From: Sphingobium sp. YR768
GTDB lineage: Bacteria > Pseudomonadota > Alphaproteobacteria > Sphingomonadales > Sphingomonadaceae
DNA length: 64,000 nt
Direction of reading: 5' to 3'
NCBI RefSeq assembly: GCF_900111125.1
Contig: NZ_FOGE01000003.1
Span: 124,001-188,000, forward strand
The position numbers and the translations under genes were made by a program. Positions 1-11,718 of the stretch are shown here, one piece after another. Below the pieces are notes generated by a model. It worked only from the letters and a program-made list of their open reading frames with translations. It did not search any database and was not told the origin of the DNA. Position 1 is the first letter of the stretch. Each line of letters starts with the position of its first letter.

Positions 1-39
1 GCAGCAGGCTACGTTGCCCCGCCGAACGAGGCCGAACGC

Positions 40-78
40 AAAAAAGGGCGGCCATGTCCCTGTGAGACATGGCCGCCC
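40..78 (-). terminator. Rho-independent terminator of ligA
   Basis: A 13-bp perfect inverted repeat (46-58 with 66-78, 7-nt loop) is followed, reading the minus strand, by six T residues (40-45). It lies 50 bp past the ligA stop codon. On the plus strand only three T follow, so it should act mainly on the minus strand. Confidence 0.85.
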
Positions 79-127
79 TTTGCGGATCATGGTGATGCCC
101 CCGACGATGCGCCGGGAGACAGGTCCG

Positions 128-2296
<2,169 letters not shown>

Positions 2297-2304
2297 TTAG
2301 CCTC

Positions 2305-2385
2305 AGTCGTGCTCCTGCGAAAGCAGGAGCCTAGGATGCGAGGCACTTCGTTCGACCCTGGGCTCCTGCCTCCGCAGGAGCACAT
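2305..2385. repeat. Dispersed double-hairpin repeat (family A, copy 1)
   Basis: Two GCTCCTGC/GCAGGAGC hairpins (2311-2330 and 2362-2381) are separated by about 30 bp. The same paired arrangement recurs at 50422-50492 with the spacer flanks in opposite order, so the copies appear inverted relative to each other. It fills the ligA upstream gap. Confidence 0.8.
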
Positions 2386-2390
2386 CATTT

Positions 2391-2765
2391 CTAGACCCCC
2401 GCCACCGGCACCGTTTCGAAATGCTGCGGGAAGCCCGCGATGATCGGCCGTGCCTTGCCGATGGCGGCGCGGACGGCGGGCAGTTTCAGCGAGGCGGCAT
2501 GGCTTTCGTGGCTGTCCCAGACTTCGGTGATCCAGATCGCGTCGGGATTGGCGGTGTCGAGCGCCACGACATAGGAAAGGCAGCCGGGCATCGCCCCGGT
2601 GGCTTCCTTCAGATAGCCGACCAGTTCGTCGCGCTTGCCGGGGCTGGCGAGCATCTGCCCGATCAGGCCGTAAAGCGGCTTTGCCTCCTGCGCGGCGGCG
2701 GGAATGGCGGTAGCGGCAACCGCGGCGGCAGTGAGTCCGAGCATGTCTCTGCGATTATGGGTCAT
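2391..2765 (-). CDS. Antibiotic biosynthesis monooxygenase (ABM) family protein with Tat-like signal
   Basis: A 124-residue protein. The N-terminus (MTHNRRDMLGL, then an alanine-rich stretch ending AAAQ) looks like a twin-arginine export signal, so the mature protein probably acts in the periplasm. The remaining 95 or so residues resemble the ABM dimeric alpha/beta barrel fold, with motifs such as PGCLSYVVALD and ITEVWDSHESH. ABM members include quinone and haem mono-oxygenases, but the fold does not define a substrate. The start was chosen at 2765 because an AAGGAAGG ribosome site precedes it; the open frame continues upstream through a repeat, which is not believed to be coding. Confidence 0.8.
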   Translation of the reverse strand: MTHNRRDMLGLTAAAVAATAIPAAAQEAKPLYGLIGQMLASPGKRDELVGYLKEATGAMPGCLSYVVALDTANPDAIWITEVWDSHESHAASLKLPAVRAAIGKARPIIAGFPQHFETVPVAGV

Positions 2766-2786
2766 ATACCCTTCCTTCTTTTCCCT

Positions 2787-2852
2787 TTCCCCGGCGAAGG
2801 CCGGGGTCGAGTTGACAGGTTGGCACTGGACCCCGGCCTTCGCCGGGGAACA
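2787..2852. repeat. Dispersed double-hairpin repeat (family B, copy 1)
   Basis: Two CCCCGGC/GCCGGGG hairpins (2789-2806 and 2831-2848) face each other about 24 bp apart between recN and the ABM gene. The same layout occurs at 22488-22552. The element abuts the recN stop, so it could also shape the recN 3' end. Confidence 0.8.
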
Positions 2853-2853
2853 G

Positions 2854-4518
2854 CTATACCCTCTCCAGCAACCGCTCCGCCTGCGCCCGCGCTTCCGCCG
2901 TGATTTCCGCGCCCGACAGCATCCGCGCAATTTCCTCGCGCCGTTCGCCATCGTCCAGCGCATGGACGCCGGTGCGCGTCACCGTGCCGTCCGAAGATTT
3001 GGCGATCAGCATATGGCCCGCGCCCCGCGCCGCGACCTGCGGGCTGTGGGTGACGACCAAGATCTGGTTGCTCTGCGCCAGTCGCGACAGACGCTCACCA
3101 ATCGCATCGGCCACCGCGCCGCCCACGCCCCGGTCGATCTCGTCAAAGATCAGCGTGTCCGCCCCGCCCCGTTCGGCCAGCGCCACCTTAAGCGCCAGGA
3201 TGAAGCGCGACAATTCGCCGCCGCTCGCGATCTTCGCTAGCGGTGCGAAGGGCGCGCCGGGGTTGGTCGAAATCTCGAACTCGACCCGATCCAGGCCCTG
3301 CGCGCTCCACTGGCCTTCATCCAGCGGTGCGACCACGGTGCGGAAACGCGCGGCATCCAGTTTCAGCGGCGCCAGTTCGCCCGCCACCGCCGCATCAAGG
3401 CGGCCAGCAGCCAGTTGCCGCTCGCCCGACAGCGCCTGCGCCGCCGTGCGATAGGCAGCGGCCTTTTGCGCGACCGTCTTTTCCAGCGCCGCGATATGCT
3501 CTTCCCCGCCCTCGATCGCGGCCAGCTTCGCCGCCATATCCTCGCACAGGGCGGCAAGATCGTCGGGCTGCACCTGATGCTTGCGGGCCAGACCGCGCAG
3601 GTCGAACAGGCGGGTTTCAATGGCGTCGAGCCGGGCGGGGTCGAAGCTCAGCGCCTCGGCCGCTTCGGCCAGGCGATCCTCCGCCTCCCCCGCTTCCACC
3701 ACGGCGCGGTCGAGCGCTTCCAGCACGGCGGTCAGCAACGGTTCTTCCCCAGCGATCCGATCAAGCCGCCTTGCCGCCTGCCGCAACTGGGCCAAGCCGC
3801 CGTCCGATCCGGTCAGGCAATCGCTGATGGCAGACAGATCATCGGTCAGCCGCGCGCCCTTCTGCATGGTCGCGCGTTCTTCGGCCAGCGTCGCTTCTTC
3901 CCCGGCTTCGGGCGCGAATTTGCGCAATTCCTCCACCGCATGGGTCAGATAGTCGCGATCGCGCGCCGCAGTCTCGACCGTCTCGCGCGCCTGAGACAGG
4001 GCGCTGGCCGCCGTGCGCCAGTCCGCATGGGCCGAGGCTACCGAACCCGCATCGCAGCGCCCATAGCTATCAAGCAGCGCGCGGTGCCCCCGCGGATTGA
4101 GCAGGCCGCGATCGTCATGCTGGCCATGAATCTCGACCAGCGACCCGCCAAGGTCACGCAGCAGCGCAGCGGAACAGGGCTGATCATTCACAAAGGCGCG
4201 GCTGCCGCCATCGGCCTTCACCAGACGGCGGATCAGCAGCGGTTCGCCCGGCTCCATATCGATGCCATTGTCGGCCAGCAACGCGCTGACACGATGGTCG
4301 GCGGCGGGCGGCTCGAAGGTCGCGACGACGCTGGCCTGCGCCTCCCCGTTACGCACCAGTCCGCTGTCGGCGCGCGCGCCCAGCGCCAGCCCCAGCGAAT
4401 CGAGCAGGATCGATTTGCCCGCCCCGGTTTCGCCGGTCAGCACGGAAAGACCGGCGCCGAACTCCAGGTCCAGCGCCTCGATCAGCACGACATTGCGGAT
4501 GGCCAGCGAGGTCAACAT
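2854..4518 (-). CDS. recN: DNA repair protein RecN
   Basis: SMC-like ATPase that helps recombinational repair of double-strand breaks. The 554 residues show a Walker A motif GETGAGKS at 29-36, a long central region rich in Ala, Glu and Arg suited to coiled coil, the ABC signature SGGELSRF, and a Walker B region LIFDEIDRGVGG near the C-terminus. The N-terminal start MLTSLAIRNVVLIE is typical of the family. It is followed upstream (on the minus strand) by bamD after a 50-bp gap, a neighbour order common in alphaproteobacteria. Confidence 0.96.
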   Translation of the reverse strand: MLTSLAIRNVVLIEALDLEFGAGLSVLTGETGAGKSILLDSLGLALGARADSGLVRNGEAQASVVATFEPPAADHRVSALLADNGIDMEPGEPLLIRRLVKADGGSRAFVNDQPCSAALLRDLGGSLVEIHGQHDDRGLLNPRGHRALLDSYGRCDAGSVASAHADWRTAASALSQARETVETAARDRDYLTHAVEELRKFAPEAGEEATLAEERATMQKGARLTDDLSAISDCLTGSDGGLAQLRQAARRLDRIAGEEPLLTAVLEALDRAVVEAGEAEDRLAEAAEALSFDPARLDAIETRLFDLRGLARKHQVQPDDLAALCEDMAAKLAAIEGGEEHIAALEKTVAQKAAAYRTAAQALSGERQLAAGRLDAAVAGELAPLKLDAARFRTVVAPLDEGQWSAQGLDRVEFEISTNPGAPFAPLAKIASGGELSRFILALKVALAERGGADTLIFDEIDRGVGGAVADAIGERLSRLAQSNQILVVTHSPQVAARGAGHMLIAKSSDGTVTRTGVHALDDGERREEIARMLSGAEITAEARAQAERLLERV

Positions 4519-4568
4519 GACGCGCTTCTACCTGTCAACGCACAAAAGGGGAACAGGCAAAGCGATGA

Positions 4569-5366
4569 TCACGCTGTGGGCGGATGTTCCTGCATCAGCT
4601 TGTAGGACCGCTCATACCATTTGGTGCCGGGATAGTTGCGGCCCAGCACGGCGGCCGCCTTCTGCGCTTCGGCGGGGATGCCCAGCGACAGATAGGATTC
4701 GACCAGCCGCTCCAGCGCTTCGGGCGTGTGGGTCGTGGTCTGATATTTGTCGACCACCGACCGGAAACGCAGCGTGGCGGCCAGCCACTGGCCACGGCGC
4801 TGGTAGAATCGGCCGACTTCCATTTCCTTGCCGGCAAGGTGATCGTTGACCAGGTCGACCTTCAGACGCGCATCGGCGGCATAGCGGGTGTCGGGATAAC
4901 GACGGATCAGTTCACCCAGCGCATCCAACGCCTGCTGGGTGATCTTTTGGTCGCGGGTCACGTCGGCAATCTGTTCATAATAGCAGAGCGCGATCAGATA
5001 ATAAGCGTAGGGCGCATCCTTGTTGCCGGTGTGGATCGACAGGAAGCGCTGCGCCGCCGAGATGGATTCGGCATAATCCTGGTTCAGATAATAGCTGAAC
5101 GACGACATGAGCTGTGCCCGGCGCGCCCAGGGCGAATAGGGATGCTGGCGTTCGACTTCATCGAACAGCGCGGCGGCGAGCTTATACTGGCCCCGGTCGA
5201 GCCGGGCCTTGCCACTATTATACAGGGTCGACACGTCGCGGGCGACATAGAGCGTATCCGCCTTGTTCTTCGAGGTCGAGCAACCCGAAAGCAGGATAGC
5301 GAGCAAAGCGGGAGCGGCGACCGCGCCGACGCGCGACATGTTTTTCATCAGCATGTGCCGGGTCAT
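4569..5366 (-). CDS. bamD: Outer membrane assembly lipoprotein BamD
   Basis: A TPR-containing lipoprotein subunit of the BAM complex, which inserts beta-barrel proteins into the outer membrane. The 265-residue product has an N-terminal signal with lipobox LLSGC (lipidated Cys about residue 29) and TPR-like helical repeats such as YKLAAALFDEVERQHPYSPWARRAQ. Its partner bamA lies at the far end of this window (63.1 kb). Internal ATG codons at residues 5, 7 and 10 are possible alternative starts; no strong ribosome site separates them. Confidence 0.93.
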   Translation of the reverse strand: MTRHMLMKNMSRVGAVAAPALLAILLSGCSTSKNKADTLYVARDVSTLYNSGKARLDRGQYKLAAALFDEVERQHPYSPWARRAQLMSSFSYYLNQDYAESISAAQRFLSIHTGNKDAPYAYYLIALCYYEQIADVTRDQKITQQALDALGELIRRYPDTRYAADARLKVDLVNDHLAGKEMEVGRFYQRRGQWLAATLRFRSVVDKYQTTTHTPEALERLVESYLSLGIPAEAQKAAAVLGRNYPGTKWYERSYKLMQEHPPTA

Positions 5367-5409
5367 AGCTTAGCCGATGGCCGCCGCCAAGCGCCAGAAT
5401 GCGGTGTGT

Positions 5410-6429
5410 TCAACAAGCCACCGCAGCGGGCAGATCGAGCCTGGCGACCGTCCCGCCCGCCTGCCCCGGGAACAGGGCGAAACGCCCGCCAAGCTGGCTG
5501 GCGAGCGCGTTCACGATGCGCAGGCCCAGCGACTGGCCGTTGGTGCTGTCGAAGTCGGACGGGACACCCTTTCCGTCATCGGCGACCTCCAGGATCAGGG
5601 CACCCTGCGCCGCCGACACCGTCACCTGGATGCAGCCCGCGCGGTCGGGGAGGCCATGTTCGATCGCATTGCTGACCGCTTCCGCGACGATCAGCGCGAA
5701 CGACACCGCCATGTCGGAATCGAGACGCATCGCATCGGGCGCGGCAACGCTGATGATCAGATCCTGACGACCGCTGGCATCCACGATATCGGCCGACAGC
5801 GCGGTCAGGAAAGCGCCGATATCCTGCCCATTGCCCAACGGGTCATAGAGGGCCCGGCTGATCCGGCCGACCAGCGCCAGCCGGGCCGACGCATCGTCGA
5901 GCGCGCGACGCGCCACATCATTGTCGATCTGCCGCCGCTGGAGCGACAGCATGGCGGCCACGACCTGGAGATTGTTCGATACGCGATGCTGCAATTCGCG
6001 GAACAGCAGTTCGCGATTGTCGGCCAGCATGCGGCTGCGCTCGCGCTCCACCGCCAGGTTGAAATTGGCGCGCTGCATGAAGTGGATCAGCAGGATGTCG
6101 ATCACGACGACGCCGGTGTAGAACAGCATCGCCACCGCCACGGCCGGGTTGAGCGCGAAACCGAACATCGGCGGGATGAAGACATACCAGGACGCAAAGC
6201 CGCACAGGACAGCTGCGAATATCCCCGGCCTTATCCCGAACAGGAAGGAGGACAGGATGACCGCCGGAAAGAAAGTGACGAAGGGATAGCCGGTAGGCAG
6301 CAGCGGTTCGGCCGCAAAGCGCAGCAGCAACGCTGCCACGCAGAAAATCAGGGTCAGCGCATAGGCATAGATCGGCCGTTTCAGGACGAGCGGAAGGCGT
6401 TCGACAAAGCGCGCATTACTCCGCTGCAT
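5410..6429 (-). CDS. Membrane sensor histidine kinase (DUF4118 / HisKA_2 type)
   Basis: A 339-residue two-component sensor kinase. The N-terminal 120 residues form a hydrophobic block of about four membrane spans with the GTRP/FFPAVILSSFLFG character of DUF4118 proteins. A HisKA_2-type dimerisation motif ELQHRVSNN follows, with the phospho-acceptor at His148, and then an HATPase_c domain with N-box EAVSNAIEHG and G-box DDGKG. Kinases of this class in alphaproteobacteria often feed PhyR-type general stress signalling, but no response regulator or sigma factor lies nearby, so the pathway is unassigned. The gene stands alone between bamD and the pnp terminator. Confidence 0.88.
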   Translation of the reverse strand: MQRSNARFVERLPLVLKRPIYAYALTLIFCVAALLLRFAAEPLLPTGYPFVTFFPAVILSSFLFGIRPGIFAAVLCGFASWYVFIPPMFGFALNPAVAVAMLFYTGVVVIDILLIHFMQRANFNLAVERERSRMLADNRELLFRELQHRVSNNLQVVAAMLSLQRRQIDNDVARRALDDASARLALVGRISRALYDPLGNGQDIGAFLTALSADIVDASGRQDLIISVAAPDAMRLDSDMAVSFALIVAEAVSNAIEHGLPDRAGCIQVTVSAAQGALILEVADDGKGVPSDFDSTNGQSLGLRIVNALASQLGGRFALFPGQAGGTVARLDLPAAVAC

Positions 6430-6507
6430 GATAATCCCCGACAGTTCGTCGTTACCCTAGCAGAACTATTCCGGGTCGCCTTGATCGAAATCAGTCTGCG
6501 AGCGGAA

Positions 6508-6549
6508 TAAAATAAAAACGGGACGCCCGATATTCGGACGCCCCGTTTT
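6508..6549 (-). terminator. Rho-independent terminator of pnp
   Basis: Read on the minus strand, a 16-bp stem (arms 6515-6530 and 6534-6549) pairs fully if two G-U pairs are allowed. It is followed by a T-rich tract TTTTTATTTTATT. It lies 39 bp past the pnp stop codon. Confidence 0.88.
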
Positions 6550-6588
6550 CAATAGTTTCTGCACCGGCATTGCTGTCCGGTACGAAAA

Positions 6589-8916
6589 TCAGTCCTGGGT
6601 CAGGAAGTCGGGCAGACCACCGCTGGGGCCATCATTACGATCGCCGCCTTCGCTGCGCGGGCCACGGTCGCGACGCGGGCCGCGATCACCACCACGGTCG
6701 CCACCGCGACCGCCACGGTCGCCGCCGTCACGGCGCGGGCCGCGACCACGATCACCGCGGTCGCCGCGATCACCACGGGGTTCACGCGGCTCGCGGGCCG
6801 GGCGGGTGTCTTCCAGTTCCTCACCGGTTTCCTGATCGACGACGCGCATAGACAGGCGAACCTTGCCGCGCGGATCGATTTCGAGAACCTTGACCTTCAC
6901 TTCCTGGCCTTCCGACACGACGTCGGTCGGCTTTTCGACGCGCTCATTCTTCATTTCGCTGACGTGGACGAGACCGTCCTTGCCACCCATGAAGTTCACG
7001 AACGCACCGAAGTCGACAATGTTGACGACCTTGCCGTTGTAGACCTTGCCGACTTCCGCTTCCTCGACAATGCCGAGGATCCACGCCTTGGCGGCTTCGA
7101 TCTGGGCGGTGTCGGACGAGGAAATCTTGATAATACCTTCGTCGTCGATATCGACCTTCGCGCCGGTTTCTGCGACGATTTCACGAATGACCTTGCCACC
7201 GGTACCGATGACGTCACGGATCTTCGACTTGTCGATCTGGATCGTCTCGATGCGCGGGGCATGCGCCGACAGCTCGGTGCGGGTCGACGACAGAGCCTTG
7301 CTCATCTCACCCAGAATGTGCGCACGGCCTTCCTTGGCCTGACGCAGCGCGACTTCGAAGATTTCCTGCGTGATGCCGGCAACCTTGATGTCCATCTGCA
7401 TGGTGGTGATGCCAGCTTCCGTACCGGCCACCTTGAAGTCCATGTCGCCCAGGTGATCTTCATCGCCAAGGATGTCGCTGAGGACAGCGAAATTCTTGCC
7501 TTCCAGGATCAGGCCCATGGCGATGCCCGACACGGGGCGCTTCAGGGGCACACCGGCGTCCATCATCGAGAGCGAACCGCCGCAGACGGTGGCCATCGAG
7601 GAGGAACCGTTCGACTCGGTAATGTCCGAGAGAACGCGGATGGTGTAGGGGAATTCGTCCTTGCTGGGCAGAACGGGGTGCAGCGCACGCCATGCCAGCT
7701 TGCCATGGCCCACTTCACGACGACCCGGCGCACCGAAGCGGCCCACTTCACCGACCGAATAGGGCGGGAAGTTATAGTGCAGCATGAAGTTTTCATAATG
7801 CAGGCCGGTCAGGCCGTCGATCATCTGCTCGGCGTCCTTGGTGCCCAGTGTGGTGGTGCAGATCGACTGCGTCTCACCGCGCGTAAACAGGGCCGAACCA
7901 TGGGTGCGGGGCAGGAAGCCGACCATCGCTTCGATCGGACGGATCTGCGTGGTGGTGCGGCCGTCGATGCGCTTGCCGTCCTTCAGGATGGCGCCGCGCA
8001 CGATTTCCGCTTCCAGCTTCTTGGTCAGCTTGATGCCGGCCATCACGGTCTGGGCGTCCAGGCCGTCGGCTGCGAAGGATGCCTTAGCCTTGGCGCGGGC
8101 TTCGTTCAGCGCGTTCGAGCGGGCCGACTTGTCGGTCAGCTTGTAGGCGGCCGTGATGTCCTTGCCGATCAGCTTCTTCAGCTTCTTCTTCAGCTCTTCC
8201 GTGTCATCGCCCTTGGCGATTTCCCACGGGTCCTTCGCGGCCTTCTCGGCCAGGTCGATGATCGCGTTGACGATCTTCTTGCTGGCTTCATGGGCGAACA
8301 GGACGGCGCCGAGCATGACGTCTTCCGACAGTTCCTTGGCTTCGGATTCGACCATCATCACCGCGTTGCCGGTGGCGGCGACGACCAGGTCGAGGTCGCC
8401 GGTCTTCACTTCGTCCAGCGACGGGTTCAGTTGATATTCGCCATCCTTGTAACCGACGCGCGCGGCGCCGATCGGGCCCATGAAGGGCACGCCCGACAAG
8501 GTCAGCGCAGCCGATGCGGCGATCATCGCCACGATATCGGGTTCGCTTTCACCGTCGAACGACAGAACCTGCGCGATCACGTTGATTTCGTTATAGAAAC
8601 CTTCGGGGAACAGCGGGCGGATCGGGCGGTCGATCAGGCGGGAAACCAGCGTTTCCTTTTCCGTCGCGCCACGTTCACGCTTGAAGAAGCCACCGGGGAT
8701 ACGACCGGCAGCCGAATATTTTTCCTGATAATGGACGGTCAGCGGGAAGAAGTCCTGGCCTTCCTTCACGCTCTTGGCGGCGGTCACGGCGCACAGCACC
8801 ACGGTTTCGCCATAGGTGGCCAGCACGGCAGCGTCAGCCTGACGCGCGATACGGCCGGTTTCGAGGGTCAGCGTCTTGCCGGCCAGCTCAATCGAAACTT
8901 TCTTTACATCGAACAT
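6589..8916 (-). CDS. pnp: Polyribonucleotide nucleotidyltransferase (PNPase)
   Basis: Phosphorolytic 3'-5' exoribonuclease and degradosome partner that degrades mRNA to nucleoside diphosphates. The 775-residue product has two RNase PH-like domains with a helical linker, a KH domain around [20 protein letters not shown] and an S1 domain around [13 protein letters not shown]. After that comes a tail of some 70 residues packed with GDRGG, RGPRRD and similar repeats, longer and more Arg/Gly/Asp-rich than in E. coli PNPase. It follows rpsO across a repeat-containing gap, the usual rpsO-pnp order. Confidence 0.97.
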   Translation of the reverse strand: MFDVKKVSIELAGKTLTLETGRIARQADAAVLATYGETVVLCAVTAAKSVKEGQDFFPLTVHYQEKYSAAGRIPGGFFKRERGATEKETLVSRLIDRPIRPLFPEGFYNEINVIAQVLSFDGESEPDIVAMIAASAALTLSGVPFMGPIGAARVGYKDGEYQLNPSLDEVKTGDLDLVVAATGNAVMMVESEAKELSEDVMLGAVLFAHEASKKIVNAIIDLAEKAAKDPWEIAKGDDTEELKKKLKKLIGKDITAAYKLTDKSARSNALNEARAKAKASFAADGLDAQTVMAGIKLTKKLEAEIVRGAILKDGKRIDGRTTTQIRPIEAMVGFLPRTHGSALFTRGETQSICTTTLGTKDAEQMIDGLTGLHYENFMLHYNFPPYSVGEVGRFGAPGRREVGHGKLAWRALHPVLPSKDEFPYTIRVLSDITESNGSSSMATVCGGSLSMMDAGVPLKRPVSGIAMGLILEGKNFAVLSDILGDEDHLGDMDFKVAGTEAGITTMQMDIKVAGITQEIFEVALRQAKEGRAHILGEMSKALSSTRTELSAHAPRIETIQIDKSKIRDVIGTGGKVIREIVAETGAKVDIDDEGIIKISSSDTAQIEAAKAWILGIVEEAEVGKVYNGKVVNIVDFGAFVNFMGGKDGLVHVSEMKNERVEKPTDVVSEGQEVKVKVLEIDPRGKVRLSMRVVDQETGEELEDTRPAREPREPRGDRGDRGDRGRGPRRDGGDRGGRGGDRGGDRGPRRDRGPRSEGGDRNDGPSGGLPDFLTQD

Positions 8917-9004
8917 AGAGTTTTCCTTCGCCCACCTGGCCCTATTGCCGGGCGGGGCCTTTGTTGGACCGGGTAAGGTCCATGGGTGGAGAGCCTTATC
9001 TCTC

Positions 9005-9115
9005 CGTCCGTTCGCCCTGAGCCTGTCGAAGGGCGCGCCTGAGCGAAGCGAAGGCTCTCTAGCCTCTCTTCGATCGGCCGTAGGCTTCGACTTCGCTCAG
9101 CCCGAACGGTGGTGG
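9005..9115. repeat. Dispersed inverted repeat (family C) between rpsO and pnp
   Basis: An outer inverted pair (9008-9031 and 9085-9109) starts CCGTTCGCCCTGAGCCTGTC and ends CCCGAACGG, with an inner hairpin around AGGCTCTCTAGCCT. It sits in the rpsO-pnp gap, where E. coli carries an RNase III processing hairpin. The sequence type is one I recognise as common between genes in sphingomonads. The rest of the 8917-9212 gap holds only the rpsO 3' hairpin. Confidence 0.75.
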
Positions 9116-9175
9116 GGACATTCCCCGGATCATGACGCCGTGCCGGATTGCCCGGAGCCATGTTGTCAGAATCGG

Positions 9176-9197
9176 AAACGGCCCCGAATGGGGCCGT
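9176..9197 (-). terminator. Weak 3' hairpin of rpsO
   Basis: ACGGCCCC at 9178-9185 pairs with GGGGCCGT at 9190-9197 around a GAAT loop. On the minus strand only three T follow, so termination is probably partial and pnp may be cotranscribed. Confidence 0.6.
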
Positions 9198-9212
9198 CCC
9201 TTTATAGCGGAC

Positions 9213-9482
9213 TTACTTACGCAGGCCCAGCTTACCGATCAGGTCGACATAGCGAGCCTGATCTTTCTTCTTGAGATAGTCCAGCAGCGAACGGCGCTTG
9301 TTGACCATCATCAGGAGACCACGGCGGCTATGATTGTCCTTGTGGTGACCCTTGAAATGCTCGGTCAGGTTGGTGATGCGTTCCGTCAGGATCGCAACCT
9401 GGACTTCCGGCGAACCGGTGTCACCCTCAACGCGGGCATATTCCTTGATAAGCGCTTCTTTGCGCTCGGCAGTGATCGTCAT
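9213..9482 (-). CDS. rpsO: 30S ribosomal protein S15
   Basis: Primary 16S rRNA-binding protein of the small-subunit platform. The 89-residue product matches the family length and carries conserved segments [16 protein letters not shown] and [20 protein letters not shown]. Its ATG overlaps the truB stop codon (ATGA at 9479-9482), implying translational coupling with truB. pnp follows downstream. Confidence 0.98.
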   Translation of the reverse strand: MTITAERKEALIKEYARVEGDTGSPEVQVAILTERITNLTEHFKGHHKDNHSRRGLLMMVNKRRSLLDYLKKKDQARYVDLIGKLGLRK

Positions 9483-10504
9483 CTGTCTTCTTCCTTCGGC
9501 ATCAGGTTAAATCCGCGCACGACCCGGATGTCTCCGTCCTGCGCTTCGACCAGCGCCACGGGAATGACCCCGTCGAACGCCAGATGAAGGCCGGTGGCAA
9601 TGTCGGACCCCGACAGCACCTTCCCCTGTCGGAGAGCCAGTGCTTCATCGGGAGAGACTGCGAGAGCCGGGATGTCGTCCAGCCCCGCCGTCAACGGCAG
9701 CATAAGCCCACCGATGGTGCCGCCCATAGCAGCTTCGTCCAATTTGTCCAGTGAAATCGCGGTTTCCAGGGTGAACCGCCCGGCCTTGATCCGCCGCAAC
9801 ATGGTGACATGGCCAACCGTGCCAAGCGCCAGCGCGATGTCGCGGGCAAGGGAGCGGATATAGGTGCCCTTGGAGACATGCGCGCGCAGAGTCACCTCAC
9901 AAACCCGCTCATGCTTACCCGGCTGCGCATATCGATGCTCGATCAGGGATTGCAGTGCGGCATCGAAGCCGGAGTCGCCAAGCTGAGCCGAGCTATCCTG
10001 ATGACGCAAGGCCTTGGCTTTCAGCATGGCAAGATCGATGATGTTCACCGACCGCAGCTTCATCTCCACCGCCTCGCCCTTTCGGGCAAGGTCATAGGCG
10101 CGCTGGCCGTCGATCAGGATGGCGCTGTAGGCGGGCGGAGCCTGATCAATGGGACCGGTAAAGCGTGGCAGAACAGCCTGCACGTTCGCCAGCGTTGGGC
10201 AATGATCGTTCTGCGCAATCACCTTCCCCTCCAGATCCAGCGTATCGGTCTGCTCGCCGAACTTAATCGTAAAATCGTAAATCTTGTCGCTGTCGAGCAT
10301 CCGGCCCGCCAGCTTGGTCGCCTCCCCGATGGCGATCGGCAGCACGCCGGTCGCCAGCGGATCGAGCGTGCCGCCATGGCCGACCTTCCACTTTTCCGTT
10401 CCGCCCAGCAGTTCCCGCTGCGTGCGCAGCGCGCGCTTCACAGCGCTGACCGCCTGTGTCGAGCCAAGGCCATGGGGTTTGTCGAGGATGATCCAGCCGT
10501 GCAT
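9479..10504 (-). CDS. truB: tRNA pseudouridine(55) synthase TruB
   Basis: Makes pseudouridine 55 in the T-loop of tRNAs. The 341-residue product has the catalytic motif [13 protein letters not shown], with the nucleophile Asp48. Further conserved pieces are [12 protein letters not shown] and a PUA-like C-terminal portion. It overlaps rpsO by four bases downstream and lies 11 bp after the acetyltransferase gene. It belongs to the nusA-infB-rbfA-truB-rpsO-pnp cluster, which in this genome is interrupted just upstream. Confidence 0.97.
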   Translation of the reverse strand: MHGWIILDKPHGLGSTQAVSAVKRALRTQRELLGGTEKWKVGHGGTLDPLATGVLPIAIGEATKLAGRMLDSDKIYDFTIKFGEQTDTLDLEGKVIAQNDHCPTLANVQAVLPRFTGPIDQAPPAYSAILIDGQRAYDLARKGEAVEMKLRSVNIIDLAMLKAKALRHQDSSAQLGDSGFDAALQSLIEHRYAQPGKHERVCEVTLRAHVSKGTYIRSLARDIALALGTVGHVTMLRRIKAGRFTLETAISLDKLDEAAMGGTIGGLMLPLTAGLDDIPALAVSPDEALALRQGKVLSGSDIATGLHLAFDGVIPVALVEAQDGDIRVVRGFNLMPKEEDR

Positions 10505-10515
10505 GGCGGCGGGCC

Positions 10516-11076
10516 TTATCCCCGCGCAGCCTGCCTGTCACGCCATTCGTCGGCGAGGATCGAATAGATGATCGTGTCGCGGACATGGCCGGTCCAGGTG
10601 ATGCGCTGCTTGCGCAACATCCCTTCACGCACGGCGCCCAGCTTCTCCACCGCCTTTTGCGACCGGACATTGCGGGCGTCGACGCGAAATTCGATGCGGG
10701 TAAAACCGCAGTCGATCGCCCGGCCGATCAGCAAGGGCTTGATCCGGTCATTCAGGCCTGTGCCGCGCGCCGATGGCGCCATATAGGTCAGGCCGATTTC
10801 CAGCGCATTATCTGCCGGAGACAGGTTGAGATATCCGGACATGCCGACCGCCTGCCCCTCCGCAAAAATCATGAAAGGGCAGCGATCGGGATTGGCGATG
10901 GTGCCGTCAAATGCGGCATCGAAATCCGGTCCGGCGAAACGAACGGGATAGATATCCCATACCGCGTCGTTCAGCGGACAAATGGCGCGCAGCACTTCGC
11001 GATGCGCTTCGTGCATTTGCTCCAGATGCAGGCCGGGCGCGTCGATCGATGCCAGCAACTGGTGCATCCGGTTCAT
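10516..11076 (-). CDS. GNAT-family N-acetyltransferase (RimJ/RimL-like)
   Basis: A 186-residue acetyltransferase. The order of elements, with a beta-strand region [21 protein letters not shown] (acetyl-CoA loop) and a C-terminal [22 protein letters not shown], fits the RimJ/RimL branch that acetylates protein or peptide N-termini or small molecules; the substrate is not deducible. I set the start at 11076, where ATGA overlaps the tdk stop codon, instead of an upstream codon inside tdk. It is coupled to tdk and precedes truB by 11 bp. Confidence 0.87.
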   Translation of the reverse strand: MNRMHQLLASIDAPGLHLEQMHEAHREVLRAICPLNDAVWDIYPVRFAGPDFDAAFDGTIANPDRCPFMIFAEGQAVGMSGYLNLSPADNALEIGLTYMAPSARGTGLNDRIKPLLIGRAIDCGFTRIEFRVDARNVRSQKAVEKLGAVREGMLRKQRITWTGHVRDTIIYSILADEWRDRQAARG

Positions 11077-11651
11077 CGCTGCATCTGCTCCACGAAGTGG
11101 CGGCGGCACAGCGCCACATAACGGTCATTGCCGCCAATCTCGGTCTGGTCGCCCTGCCGGATCGCCCTGCCCTGCCCATCGACGCGCAAGTTCATCGTAG
11201 CCTTGCGCCCGCATTCGCAGATCGTCTTGATCTCGCTCAGCGTGTCGGCAAGCCCCAGCAGCGCGGCGCTGCCGGGGAAAAGCTGGCCCTGAAAATCGGT
11301 GCGGATGCCATAGCAGAGGATGGGGATGCCCAGCCGGTCGGCCACCCCGCCGAGTTGCCACACCTGCGCTTCGGTCAGGAACTGCGCCTCGTCCACCAAT
11401 ACGCAGGAGAGCGGGGTCGCGTCGTGCTGGGCAGCGATGGCGGCGAACATGTCCGTCGCCCCGTCGAACAGATGCGCCTGCGCCTCCAGCCCGATGCGGG
11501 ACACGATGCGCCCCTGACCATAACGATCATCGAGCGCAGCGGTCCACAGCATCGTTTCCATGCCGCGTTCACGATAGTTGAAGTCCGATTGCAGCAGGGT
11601 CGTCGATTTCCCTGCATTCATCGAGCTATAGTAGAAATAGAGTTTCGCCAT
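11073..11651 (-). CDS. tdk: Thymidine kinase (type II)
   Basis: Phosphorylates thymidine to dTMP in salvage. The 192-residue product begins [17 protein letters not shown], which contains the P-loop at about 9-17. The catalytic VDEAQ is at 86-90, and a zinc-binding set is formed by Cys145, Cys147 and the C-terminal CRRH. An upstream in-frame codon at 11711 exists but would run through a strong hairpin, so 11651 is preferred. The stop overlaps the acetyltransferase start by ATGA. Confidence 0.95.
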   Translation of the reverse strand: MAKLYFYYSSMNAGKSTTLLQSDFNYRERGMETMLWTAALDDRYGQGRIVSRIGLEAQAHLFDGATDMFAAIAAQHDATPLSCVLVDEAQFLTEAQVWQLGGVADRLGIPILCYGIRTDFQGQLFPGSAALLGLADTLSEIKTICECGRKATMNLRVDGQGRAIRQGDQTEIGGNDRYVALCRRHFVEQMQR

Positions 11652-11667
11652 ATCGGGGCGGTCTAAA

Positions 11668-11706
11668 GCGATTTCGAGGCGGATGGAACATCCGCCTCGA
11701 AATCGC
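11668..11706 (-). terminator. 18-bp perfect hairpin between hydrolase and tdk
   Basis: GCGATTTCGAGGCGGATG (11668-11685) pairs without mismatch with 11689-11706 around a GAA loop. On the minus strand it is followed by TTT. It lies 12 bp past the hydrolase stop and 16 bp before the tdk start, so it probably ends the hydrolase transcript and may also sit in the tdk leader. Confidence 0.65.
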
Positions 11707-11718
11707 GACAATCAAAAA

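Noticed and set aside
2766..2963. Upstream extension of the ABM-family gene
   Set aside because: It runs through repeat family B and lies before a strong ribosome site; the start at 2765 is better supported.
6964..8976. 670-residue plus-strand frame opposite pnp
   Set aside because: An antisense shadow, no recognisable domain.
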